Origin: Dipteris shenzhenensis
Taxonomy: Eukaryota > Polypodiophyta > Polypodiopsida > Gleicheniales
Assembly (NCBI GenBank): GCA_047967505.1
Contig: CM106538.1
Reading direction: 5' to 3' (one strand)
Length of the DNA: 64,000 nucleotides
This document shows, piece by piece, positions 35,199 to 45,993 of the stretch. A program made the position numbers and the translations under genes. Each line of letters opens with the position of its first letter. The stretch's first letter is position 1. Under the pieces are notes generated by a model. It did not search any database. It saw nothing but the letters and a program-made list of their open reading frames with translations, and was not told the DNA's origin.

Positions 35199-35683
35199 CT
35201 AATTTCAACTTATTTCTATGTTCAACCGACATGCAAGGTGTGTGTGAGATGGCGGATGAATGCAATGTGAATGAAGAATGCTACGTGAGAGTCAGAATGA
35301 AAGGGTGATACCCTTTCATTAATGTCCCATGAGATCAATCAAGTTCCATGTTCCCATTTACACCTACCCTTAGCCTATGACCCATGCATCTACCATTCAA
35401 TGCACCTTAATGCATTCTTCCCTTCCTATTGCCCCTAGGACCTAGACACATGTGTGCACATTTTTATTAATAGAAGAAGTACCACATGCCCAAATTCAAT
35501 GCCGTCTGAAGCACTGGCTCCAGCTCGACTAGTCCTATCTACTGAGATGATCCACCGCCATAACAAATCGGTCGGTGTCCATTGTAAATACATATACATG
35601 TTCCACCATTGGCATATAATATATAATAATGTTTTAATGTCTACTAATCACAGATTAGTGATTTCTCTTGTCATGACAGTGAG

Positions 35684-36020
35684 GCCATAAATGAAGTTGC
35701 ATTTCGACTAGAGCTGCTCGAGACTTGGAAGATTCACACTGCTTTTCATATGAGTCTTCTAAGAAGTATCAAGGACCAAAACCCATAGAACTAGTTCAAG
35801 AAGAGCCACCTGAGGTGGAAGAGATGGAGGAGATTCTCCAACCAGAACAAATTGTATATCATATAGAGAAGAAATGACCTAGAGGAAAGGTTTTATCCGT
35901 AGATACCTTGTCAAGTTTAAGAATTATTCGGTACTTGATGCCAAGTGGGTAGATGAGGAATTCTTCTCAGAGTATCCTCAAGTTTTACAGTTGTATCAAG
36001 AAGCTGGAACAACTCTTTAG
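35684..36020 (+). pseudogene. Ty3/Gypsy element A, 3' end of pol after the insertion
   Basis: Continues element A in phase from 28717. It reads 'NEVAFRLELLETWKIH' and 'FHMSLLR', then after a frameshift an acidic linker, then 'YLVKFKNYSVLDAKWVDEE' and 'PQVLQLYQEA'. This is the chromodomain-like C-terminal end of Gypsy pol. It ends at a short purine stretch (AAGTTGAGGGA, 36021-36031) followed by TGTCACC, a possible 3' LTR start, after which similarity is lost. Confidence 0.9.
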
Positions 36021-36031
36021 AAGTTGAGGGA

Positions 36032-36449
36032 TGTCACCATTTGGGACTTCTCTTAAGAAAATAAAGAGTAATCTTTTTGCAAGAAGAAGTAAATTCTATT
36101 AATGCTTGAAAAAATCATACAACCAGCTTCCAATAGGAGTTGTCGATGAAATAAAGAAATGAGCTAGTTACCGGCTACAATAACAACCATATGTTTTTGG
36201 ATCTCACGGCTCATCACCTACAGAGAGTCCAAAACATGAGCTAGCAATCATGTTGGTGGTCTATATGCCCAATGAATACCCCTTGTGAAAAGGGTGTAGA
36301 AAACTCTTGCCGGCCATGTTTGGTAGAAGCGCTCCTGTCTCTCGACGGTCGCTCTCAAGCTTGGAGTACCGTGCTCCCAAATGGCGTGCAATGTGAAGAT
36401 GATATCCTACCAGATGGCTACTAAAGTAGCCGTTGGAGGGATTGAATGG
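36032..36449. other. Unresolved junction between Gypsy A and a LINE
   Basis: It starts TGTCACCATTTGGG as an LTR might, but shows little similarity to the putative 5' LTR of A. The 3' end of the minus-strand LINE must lie in or near it; I could not find a clear poly(A) tract. Confidence 0.4.
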
Positions 36450-39400
36450 CCCCCCATCACCTTGCTACATTTGGCCACCCATAACGTTCCAAGCAGTGAT
36501 GCTAGAGATGGTCTCCCAAACTCCATCCTTCGGGAGAGCTAGTGGGCATGAACAGGTGGGCTGAATTGCATCATGGATCTCAATTCGAGAAACCTGCTGT
36601 CCATGTATCCTATAAGCCAGTTGACAAAATCGATCGCAAAGGCATGGCCTCCCTCCATGAGCTAGGCCGCCATCCCCCATGTGAAATCCCTGCTCATCCT
36701 CTACATGCGAGCAACAATCCTGAGGGCCGCCAACCAAATCCGTTGTGCAGCAAGGCAACCCCAAAGACAGTGTGGGATGGTCTCCAAACTCCATCCCCAC
36801 AACCAGTGCATCTGCCATCAATCCGCATTTGCTCTAGATAGGGGCCAATGAGTAGACCCCATGTGCCAACAGCCAGAAGAAGTAAGAGATCTTCTACGAG
36901 CGCAAACTCCTCCATAGGTGGGGCCAAAATCGGCCTATGACCTCTCATGGGACATCTTGCTCGAGCCAGTGGCGTTCTCTCGAAGGGGACCATCTGTTGC
37001 CTCTAGCTGTAGATGATGCCCAATGCGAATGGAATACGAGAAGGAGACCTCCTCAATCTGGTGCAAATGCCCGATGCAGGCGGGCCAAGACCACTCCCCT
37101 GGGTCCCACTGAAGGTCGCACAAGAGTCTGCCCTCTCAAATCTAAAGGCGCCAAACCGCTCCCTCTTGTAAGTCCACCTCTGTCTCCTCCTCCAACTCCA
37201 ACTCAGCCTGCAATGAGCCTCCTTTTCCCACCTGATAGAAATGAGACCGGGGGGGAACCAAGAGACTCCCAAAAGAAGCAGATCTGGAGCGGTACCTTGT
37301 TCGTGAGAACTGTCCTGACCAACAATGGGGGGTCCAGGGGCTTTGTAGTCCCTCCCACCAAGAGTTCGGGATCGCCTCCTCAATCTCTTGCATTCTGATA
37401 CTTGCTCCCCAGAGGTAGGGGAGGGCCTATCTGTGGGCCTCTGTCTCTCTAGGAAGTCATCTCCATGTCCCAAAGGATTTGGCTGGTCCCTTGTTCCATT
37501 GTGCCCAATCGATATGAGTCTGCTGCCCTAGCATGCGCCCCTCGAGGTCTCTGACATCTAGGTGCCAAATCAGAGGCTACCTCTCAAACTCCTCTCTACA
37601 AGACGGCCTAGCTCTAGTCCTCTTGCCAATCTCTGCCACACTCTGTAGAGACTCCGCATCAACGGAGAGCCCCTCCTTATCAAGGGAGCCTCGGAGAAGA
37701 TCCACCTATAAGACTGCTGCCATTGCCCCCTAGTGCAAGGTGTGTGTTTCCAAGAAGCCCCCGCTAGAGTAGGAGCTTCCAAGGTTTCACATGCGGAGTA
37801 AAAGGCCTCTCACCACCAGCTTGCCCAAGAGGGCTCTACTCTGCATCTCTGGGTCAATAATGCCAAGTCCCCCCTGCGTCTATGGAAAGATCACTGACTG
37901 CTAGGCCACCTTGGCTCTAGTATTGTACGTGCCATCCGATCCTGACCAAAGGAAGTTCCGTACTAGGTATCGTAGCTGTTCCATAAAACCTCGATGAAAA
38001 CACCAACACGAAGCGATGTACCAGGCTATGGCTAAGAGTACCTGGTTCACCACTAGTGCACGCGAGAGCTTGGCAGAGCTCTAGTATAAGAGCTTCCGTC
38101 TAACTCTCTCTAGGACCAGGCTGAACTGCGGCTCTGTTGAAATGTCAATGCCTAGTTGGCAGCCCAGGTAACGCGCCGTCTCTCCTCTCGGGATCCAATG
38201 AAAGCCAAAATCAGCTCCTCAATCTCGAGCCTTCCGGGGGTCCTCCGAGCATATGAAGATGTGGTTTAATTTATGCGAGCTCTAGAAGCCTCACAATAAA
38301 TGGCTAAGGCTCCTCCAACCCTCTCCATGCTCATGACAGAGCCATCCACATATAGCACAGTGTCATCTGCAAACTCGGAGTCAAGGAGCTCCTTTTCCTA
38401 TCTGATCGGAAGCCGCAACCCTATACTACCAAGAGTCTAGGAGTGCAGAAAGTAACTTAAGGCCTCTGCCACAAAAAGGAAAAGATAAGGGGCTAGCAAG
38501 CAGCCCTGCCTCACTGAGCGGAGAGAGGGAAGGCCTTGCTTGTGTAGCCCTGATGATCATCTGGCTGGAACTGCCCGCATAAAGAGCTGAAACCCCTCTG
38601 ATCCATCTCTCTGAGAAACCGAGCCTCTACATGGTCCCCTCTAAGAAGGACCAATCCACCCTGTCATATGTCTTCTCGAAATCGAGAAGAATGGTGAGCG
38701 GTTGCGCCTTCTCCTTGGCCCCTCCCAGAATGGGAAGATGCTATCCAGGATGCTACACTCCTAGACAAAACCAGTATGCGTCTCATGAATGATATCTTGG
38801 AGGTGGGGTCTCAAACGTAGACTCAAGACCTTAGCCAAGATCTTGTAAGTGGTGTCCAGAAGGGTAATCGGCCTCCACTACTGAATGTTTGACCTATCAC
38901 CCCCCTTCGGAAGCAGGCATATCAAGCTTCTGCTCAAGGAGTGTGGGAGTGATCTTGGTAGGCTAGTCTGAAAGGGGTGGAGATATGCTCCCAGAAGCAA
39001 TAGAAAAAGGGGTTAGGCCATCCTCGCTAGGGCAGTTCTGGGTTGCAAGGGCCTCCCACAACTCCTCATCCGTGAAAGGAGCCTCTAACCATCTGGTAAG
39101 GCCTAGTGAAACTACTGAGAAGACTTGCTTCCAAACCGCCTCTCTAGCCATAATGGTGGTGGGTGATACTTCCTCTGACTGAAAAAGCTAACTGTAGAAG
39201 GTTGTAGATAGCTGAAGGATCTCTTGTGGGTCCGTGCACATGTGCCCATGTGGGTCTCGAATCTGTTGAAACTGGGCTCCTGTGGACCGTGGTCCGGTGG
39301 CCTGAAAGAACTGTTGGGTCATCCTATTTCCTTTTGTTGGACCCACCTAGCCTGGGAGGAATGGTATGAGAACTCTGCTCTGTGAACCTCCAAATCCTAT

Positions 39401-39545
39401 AGCTCCACCAATCCCTAAGCCACTGGCATCTTGGATCCTGCTCCCTAAGTCTCTCGATAGATGCAAGGTCTCTGCAAAGGGCTTTCTCCCACTCTTGAAG
39501 AGTGACTCTCCGTCTGACATAGAGATTATTAGCAAGTGACATTGA
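36450..39545 (-). pseudogene. L1-type LINE ORF2 (reverse transcriptase to C-terminus), 5'-truncated and decayed
   Basis: Read on the minus strand from 39545. The pre-RT linker ends 'APFTDEELWEALATQNCPSEDG' (39090-39020, shortened: A-P-F-T-D-E-E-L-W-E-A-L). RT follows with 'EKAYDRVDWSFL' (about 38670-38640), 'RLGFSERWIRG', a G-I-R-Q-G-type block replaced by 'LSEAGLLAS', and an intact catalytic 'FADDTVLYVDG' (38380-38350). Then come 'ARYLGCQLG', 'SSAKLSRALVVNQVL' and a C-terminal zf-RVT-like part toward 36500. The endonuclease domain is absent, as expected for 5'-truncated LINE copies. Stops include TAGs near 38628 and 38082. Several long plus-strand frames here are antisense shadows. Confidence 0.9.
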
Positions 39546-39773
39546 GTTGTCTTATGTTCTCACAGAAGACAACTTGGAAGGTCTTTTTACGATGGCTCTT
39601 CCTCGACCTAAGAAAGCTTTAAACTTAGTCCTTTTGTGACTTGATGTGTTATGCTATGTACAGTCATAGGTTGCTATATCCCTACAGGATGAACATGTGC
39701 AACCATGACATTAGTTCTTTAGGTATTTTGAGACATGTCCAGGATACTTCAGCCCATGCCATGGAGGCGGGTT

Positions 39774-39889
39774 TGTAGACCATTCTATGGGCTATCTATA
39801 GGTGCCATCCATTCCTTGGTATGTGCCTTGTAGGCAGTTAGAACACTTGGTACAGTTAGGTCATGTACAATTTAGTACAGTTAGTACAC
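39774..39889 (+). repeat. Truncated copy of the TGTAG...CTACA LTR
   Basis: Starts TGTAGACCATTCTATGGGCT, matching the first ~115 bp of the LTR at 23218, with a 10 bp internal insertion and scattered changes. It stops at 'gttagtacaca' before the LTR's right half. Confidence 0.88.
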
Positions 39890-39989
39890 ACTCTCTCTCA
39901 CCCCCTCCATGCCACCTCACCTCCTCTTCCATGCCACATCATTGCTACTCGCGTCTACCATGTGGACCTCACCAACACCGTTGCCTTTT

Positions 39990-40210
39990 GCTATGTGTCT
40001 CTCTTGTTAAGTACCACATGTCACCTTGCTGATGTGGCCTTCTTGATGATGTGGCATGTTGACATGTAACCTTGGTGAAATGGCATCCTTGATTGTGTGG
40101 CATGTTGGTCCGTCACCTTGATGATGTTGCATGCTTATGTGGATGTTTGATGATGTGGGACCATTTTGATGACAAGGTATATTGCTAATGTGGTACTCTC
40201 GATGACATAG
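39990..40210 (+). repeat. Degenerate minisatellite (GATGATGTGGCATGTTGAC-like)
   Basis: About seven loose units of 28-32 bp share 'gatgatgtggcatgtt' and 'tcaccttgatga'. A related motif on the complementary strand occurs at 43790-44040. Confidence 0.65.
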
Positions 40211-40379
40211 CATAATGAAGTGCCCTTGACCCTGTGAAAATGATTTAGAAAAGGGGACCAAGTCTTTAGCCCGTGGAGTGTATAAAAGGTTTAAGCACAT
40301 GTGTCTTGTGTTCCCGTGGTTCATGAAGCATGAATTGGTACCTAGTCGATGGAAGTGGACGGCCTGCATGCAAGTCATC

Positions 40380-40501
40380 ATTTATGAAGAGTGTGGAGAA
40401 TGTGGCCACCAAGATACTAATTGTATTGAGTATCTCATACATTTATGAAGAGTGTGGAGAATGTGGCCACCAAGAGACTAATTGTATTGAGTATCTCATA
40501 C
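40380..40501 (+). repeat. Tandem duplication, 61 bp unit
   Basis: Two nearly identical units beginning ATTTATGAAGAGTGTGGAG. Each encodes 'YEECGECGHQ(D/E)TNC', a shape that resembles a shortened zinc knuckle and could be a gag relic. The similarity is too short to rely on. Confidence 0.9.
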
Positions 40502-42224
40502 ATTTCATCCATCTTTGGGCATTCATCCAAAAGTGTCTCTGGCGAGCTACCTGAATGAAGATGAAGTGCTAGACCATACTCCACTACAAGAAATCATATG
40601 GAGGTTGCAAGAACTTGAGGACATAGAAGGAGATGTGTAGGACTTGCATCTCCTCACTTTTCTTATGGCCTTTATTTTTGAACTAAGGATAATATCATGC
40701 ATCTCCATGTACCATGTCAGTGATTCTATCTTGTTTGGTTACTTGCCCTTCTCTTCCCTTATTTCCATTTCTCTTTCTACAATGGCGAACATTCCTATCA
40801 TCTATCGTTGGATGAATGAGAATCTGTAAGAGTGTCTTGTTGCTTTCAAATGTTGATGTTTGTCTCTAAATCTCCTAATGGAGAATCGAGGGTTGTTGGT
40901 ACTTCTTACATTCTTAGATGGTTTTGCAAAGATTAGGTATGATTGGCAAACCAATGTAGTTTGGCAAAGTTGGCCACATTTGACTGGAGCACTAGTTGAG
41001 TATTTTGGCAAGGATGAGGAGACCAAGAGTGTGCATCACTTGATATCAAGGTTGAGGCAAGGAGAAGGGGAGACAACATGTCGATATGTGGATCAAGCAA
41101 GCATGCTCCTAGATTGCCTAATTGCTAATTGTTTTCATTCCTCCTTCTCCCTTTGCATCAAGTGTCAAGGTGGGTCATGAGGGATCTTCCTTCATAAAAC
41201 CTCTTCCTCCCCTCCTCCACACTCTATGTCTCCTATCCCAATTGTTGTTCCTTCACTTCTTGTTCTTGAGAAGAATGTTGATCAACTTCACATTGAATTG
41301 GTGGGTTTGAAAAGTAAGGCTACATCCAACAAGGTAACTCCAAGGTGGTTTGTGATGATTGCGATCAAAAAGTCAATTACCATGTAGAGAGCTCTAATCC
41401 TAATCTAGTCCAAGTTTTGGATGGATCTGACACTAAGGTAGAAGAGTCTAATGTTGAAGAGATAATGTATATTAAGGAGCCTTCACCTGGAAATGCCTTT
41501 AGAAGAAAAAATGACAAGAGGTATAGTTCTCCTCTCCCTATGCAATGGGATGCATCTTTTCAATTGGGGGGAGCACATTGACTATGTCTATGATCCATTA
41601 GTGCCATGCAAGGGTAAGGTTGTATATACACTTATCCCCTTGAGTGTGATTTCTCTTCCTTTCAAAAGTATAAATGATAAAGCATTGAAAGAGTTGTTTG
41701 ATGATGAAAGTACTAATGAGCTGGAAGTCCTAATGATTGTGATAAAATTGACATTGATAGTGATACTTCCCATCCTCCAATTGGTGCCTTGAGTCTCATA
41801 GGCCCAAAAGAAATGCCTTACAAAGTTGAGAGTCTACTATCAAAGGCATTAGCAATGTTTATGGAAGATACCATGCAAGAAATTAAAGAAGAATGCAACA
41901 AAGTATGGGGAGAACTCACAAAACCTATGGAAATTACAATCAAATTTGAGGAGATCAATTACACAAGCATCAGCTACTACTGGTGCCCCTCCCCAACTAC
42001 TCCATTTGCTGCTCCATGGCTTCTCCCTAGCTCTCCCCTTCCTCTAGCTTCCACCCTCAGCCCTTTCCCATCTGCTAATCATCAGCATCTGTCTCCGCTG
42101 ATGTGCTCCTCCCTCTCCTGCTATCCTTCTTCTCCCTGCCAGCCTCCCCCTCACCGGCCTACTCCTCCCTCCCCCGTTGGCCTTCTCCTCCCCACCAGGA
42201 AACTCCTCCCTCCCCCATAGGCCT
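40502..42224. other. Stretch of unidentified frames, possibly a retroelement gag relic
   Basis: A 106-codon frame (40860-41180) reads 'LDGFAKIRYDWQTNVVW' and 'LVEYFGKDEETKSVHHLISRLRQGE', vaguely like a capsid region. The next frames (41345-41792, 41789-42220) are acidic, then Pro/Ser-rich. I find no definite domain and treat the region as undetermined. Confidence 0.35.
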
Positions 42225-42479
42225 TGTTGAGAGTTCACGCTCAACATCATGTGATCATGTGTGCATAGCACCATCACGTGATTATATGTGCATAGCACTA
42301 ACCTTATAGAGTGCTATAAAGGAAAGGGTTAGATCCCCTAACCCTAACCCTAAATGGGTTTGTGTATATTCTATTTTTTCAACCAAATCTAGTGTACAGT
42401 TAGTCATTTGTGGTGTGCTCTCTAGCCGTGCCCTCTCTCCTCATCTCCACTCCTCCTCTCCCCTCTTCATATTTTGTCA
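42225..42479 (+). repeat. Copia-type 5' LTR (255 bp)
   Basis: Starts TGTTGAGAGTTCACGCTCAAC, a common plant Copia LTR start, and ends TTTTGTCA directly before a canonical primer-binding site. It has a TATAAAG box at about 42315 and, just after, a short run of CCCTAA repeats ('ccctaaccctaaccctaaa'). It may be the 5' LTR of the Copia gag-pol at 44898, although 2.4 kb lie between. Confidence 0.8.
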
Positions 42480-42494
42480 TGGTATCAGAGCTCC
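42480..42494 (+). promoter_or_regulatory. Primer-binding site (initiator tRNA-Met)
   Basis: TGGTATCAGAGCTCC matches the canonical plant Copia/Gypsy initiator tRNA-Met site and abuts the LTR end. Confidence 0.85.
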
Positions 42495-44897
42495 CTTGCC
42501 TTCTACTGAGGCATTGCGATCCATATGAGAGAGTGTGAGAGAGATTGAGAGATTGAGAGTTTGTGTTCATTCTTTCACTTCCGTTGAGAGATAGAATTTC
42601 CGTCCATGTGAGAGAGATTTCTATTCTTTCTGTGAGAAAGAGAGGAGTCTATTCCCTTGTGAGAGATATTCGAAGAGGAAGAGAGGTTGTGAAAACCACA
42701 AGGAGAGAGAGACCTTTTCAAGACTCTACAGCAAGCGGGTTCAACAAATGGCTCAACAAGCATCTTTAATTTGAGGAGTTCTTAGTGAAAAGTTTGGTTC
42801 TCATCTACATCTACTCATTGGTTTGGTTCTTTGAGAGAGGGTGCTTATCTTCTTCATGAAGGTTCTATGAGGTCGTAATGAAGAAGGTTCTGTGAGGTCG
42901 TAGACTCAAAAGCCTCTATCTACCAGCCGGCTACACACCTATTGCCTCCAATGCGCTGCTCTAACAGCCTTGGCCACACTTCAACCTCCTGCTCACAAGG
43001 ATCTCAGGCAACCAACACTCCAGTAGCTCGTAGCGGCTCATTCCATAGCCTTAGCCAAAGCTCATAGCTCTAAAGAAAAGGCTCCTACTATAAGCACAGC
43101 TTTGTGCCCACCAGCACTACTCCTTCAACGGCTTTTCCCAGTAGCACAATGAGTAGCTGCATCGACCTCATTGCCCAGCTCCTTCACCGACCAAGTAAGG
43201 TCGCTGGACTGTGCAACTCAACAGAAGCACCGCCAATCAAACCTGTGCTAGCAAGAGGCGAAGGTTCAAATGACCAACTACTCAGATGACTAGCAGCAGC
43301 TTGCGAAGAGCGCCTTCAAAAAACTCCCACGGGCCACCACTCATCCACCCTCATGAAGTTCCTGCGAGCTTCTTCACGACTTCAGAAAACTCCCACGCTC
43401 TAGCCAAGCTCTACTCCAGTAGTCCTTGGTGCCTAGTTGCAACACAGTATCTCACCTCATCTCCAACGACCTACAGCAAAGGCTCCAGGTCGATCCGCAT
43501 AGGCGTCGTTCACCATTCTCCATGATCATGACCGTCCCGCTGCTGCGACATCTCCTGGTCATCACCATCGCTCTGCATAGAAGAGATCTCTACATTTCTC
43601 TCTCCTGCCATCCATCTGACACGTGGCAGATAGGCTCTAACCATTGTTAGGTTCAGTTAAGCTAACCGTGGTTAGCTACAGTTTAATCAATGGTCATATT
43701 TAACCGTGGTCAGTGGCCAGATTTAACCATGGTTCAATTCACCATGTGTTAGGAGGTTTGGTTAATATTTTGCCACATGGCATCCTTATCCCTAAGTGCC
43801 ATGTCATCTACCACAGTGGCAACCATGTCATCAGTGACGTCATTTGCCACATCATTAGTGACATGTCATTTGCCACGTCACCAGTGACACATAACTTACC
43901 ACATCACCAGTGACATGTCACTTGCCACATCATCATTGACACATCATCAGTGCCACATCATCATTGCCATGTCAGTTGCCACATCATTGCCATGTCAGCA
44001 TTACCATATCATCTGCTGACATCATCACCTGTGCCACCTTAGTTGTCCAGTCAGCACTGACCTCTGTAAGCACAGTGCCACATCACACTACATGTGACCC
44101 ACAGTGACACATCATCATTGAGCACCATTTGCACTCCTTTTGCCCCTCCACCTACATCAAGTCATATCTCTTGATCCAGGATGAATTTGAGGGTGCTCCA
44201 AAAAGGGAAGTCACTCGTTTTTTTGTGCTCTACGTGCTCATCACATCATGCGCACATTTTGGCACAAGTTACACTCACATTTGAGCCTCGCCGACAAAAC
44301 CACTTCCTTCATGCACATTTGCCTCTACATCGATGCATCTAACCCAACACTTAAAAAGAACAAAAGAAAAGGAATTATTTGCTGTTCTTTCATCGATTGA
44401 CGGTTGGTATAGATCTAGATCAGAGTAGACTAGATCGCCATAGAGGGGATGCTTTGAATTTCCCCAAGTTGCCAATCTAAGCCATGCTCAAAATTCCCGA
44501 CTAGTACCTACTCGGAGTCAGTCGATACGCTCACATACGGTTTCACATCATTACATTACCTGAAACCTTATGTTCATCAGTTCAGTGAGCAGAGTTTAGA
44601 GTTCAGAGGCATTGCAGATTGTTTCAGTGGGCAGATAGCACTTGATTTCACACACACATGCCACCATTGTAAAGCCTATTCGGCTATCTCACGGCATCGT
44701 GCACATCATTTCAGCCTTGTAAAGCCTCTTGGCTATTCCCGACATGATTGCCACAAGCCTTGTAATACAGATCAGATTTTATATATTGCAGTTCTATCTT
44801 CACCGACGGTTCAGAGATTTCACTTGGCATATTCAGTGTATTTGCAGTTGATTCATACAGAGATTTTCACGACACTTTTGAGTACATTTCTTGCACC
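42495..44897 (+). other. Leader or insertion between Copia LTR and gag
   Basis: 2.4 kb without a recognisable domain. It is unusually long for a Copia leader, so a second insertion is likely. It holds the CATCA-rich minisatellite at 43790-44040. The 44560-44890 stretch ('gtaaagcctcttggctat' and similar) reads like a second LTR or leader ending just before the gag ATG. Confidence 0.45.
43790..44040 (+). repeat. Minisatellite of GCCACATCATCAGTGACAT-type units
   Basis: About ten degenerate units of 18-30 bp built from 'ttgccacatcatcagtgacatgtca'. Unit length and order vary. Confidence 0.8.
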
Positions 44898-45787
44898 ATG
44901 TCTATGACTAGCAACCTCTATCTGGAGGCATTTGTTGAGTTAGACAACTCCAATTATGGTACATGGAAATATCGAATGGAGACCATTCTTGTACTTCTGG
45001 ACAAATGGGAGTATGTCGATGGGTCTACACCTAGACCATTAGACAATCGAGCCACCAGCAGCTCTATTCCATCTGTTGTCACACCACTAGCAACGAGATC
45101 TACAGCTACATAAATAGTTTCCGCACGAGTAGCAGATCCTGCCATTGCCCGAGCTCAAGCAGAATGGGATAAGAAAGACAAGTATGCCTATCACCTGATC
45201 AAGCAGAATGTGCAAGATGTCATGCTAGGATAGCTCAACATAGTCAAGACATCAAAAGAAGCATGGGATATGTTCGCAGCTCTCTACGAGTCCAAGAACA
45301 CATCCAGGATTCTCACCCTGAGAAACCAGATCAACCAGAGTTTCCACAACAGCAGTGAAACCGGTCATCCTTATGTACTCCACATAAAAGACTACAACAA
45401 TCAACTTGCAACAGTAGGAGAGACTATGAACCCTGCAGAAATGGTTCAAGTCATCCTGAATGGACTAGGAGAGGGATACAAGAATCTAGTCTAGAGTATT
45501 GCCATTCAACGAAAAATTCCAACATTGGAAGAACTTCAGTCAGTCCTACTTGGTGAAGAACTCAAGACTCAGGCCATTCAAGCACATAAAGGTCATTCTA
45601 ATGATCAGGCATTCACAGCTTCAGACAGAAGCAGAGGCAAAGGCAAAAGTGGTCATTATCAGCAACAAAATCAAAGTCAACATCAGCATCATCCTCAGCA
45701 ACATCAGAATCAGCAAAGAGGAAATCATTCCAACCGAGGAAGATTTCAAGGACGAGGGAGACTTAGGGAGTGAGAAAGAGAGAGAGG

Positions 45788-45822
<35 letters not shown>

Positions 45823-45917
45823 GGAGAGAGACAGAATAAAACTTCTATGCTAAAGGGAGGGAGAGAGTAGGGAGGGAGAGGGAGAGAGAGAGAGAGAAGA
45901 GAGGAGGGAGACTTAGG

Positions 45918-45993
<76 letters not shown>

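Larger units (their letters stand above)
28723..35678. mobile_element. Nested LTR-retroelement insertion within Gypsy A (target duplication GTGAG)
   Basis: The 6956 bp block starts TGTGAAGAACC and ends GTCATGACA (TGT...ACA). It is flanked by GTGAG at 28718-28722 and 35679-35683, a 5 bp duplication typical of LTR-retroelement integration. Removing the block and one GTGAG restores the reading phase of element A exactly. Inside are a minus-strand Gypsy gag, a plus-strand Gypsy pol (B), LTR-like sequence from 33512, and two 450 bp direct repeats. About 50 bp near the left edge (28823-28873) recurs near the right edge (35210-35260). The inside is therefore itself composite, and its full LTRs are not resolved. 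Confidence 0.85.

Noticed and set aside
36032-36449. 3' LTR of Gypsy A
   Set aside because: Starts TGTCACC after a purine stretch, but I could not align it with the putative 5' LTR at 24555 beyond a few bases.
36465-37793. Plus-strand frames of up to 153 codons and GC-rich minus frames
   Set aside because: They are shadows or fragments of the minus-strand LINE C-terminal region; none has its own domain.
40380-40501. Pair of gag zinc knuckles
   Set aside because: The Cys/His spacing (CX2CXHX4C) is too short for a normal knuckle, and the pair arises from a 61 bp duplication; not enough support.
42327-42346. Interstitial telomere array
   Set aside because: Only about three units, within an LTR; too short to be a telomeric relic.
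43790-44040. CRISPR-like array of short repeats
   Set aside because: Units vary in length and sequence with no distinct spacers, in a plant nuclear context; it is a minisatellite.
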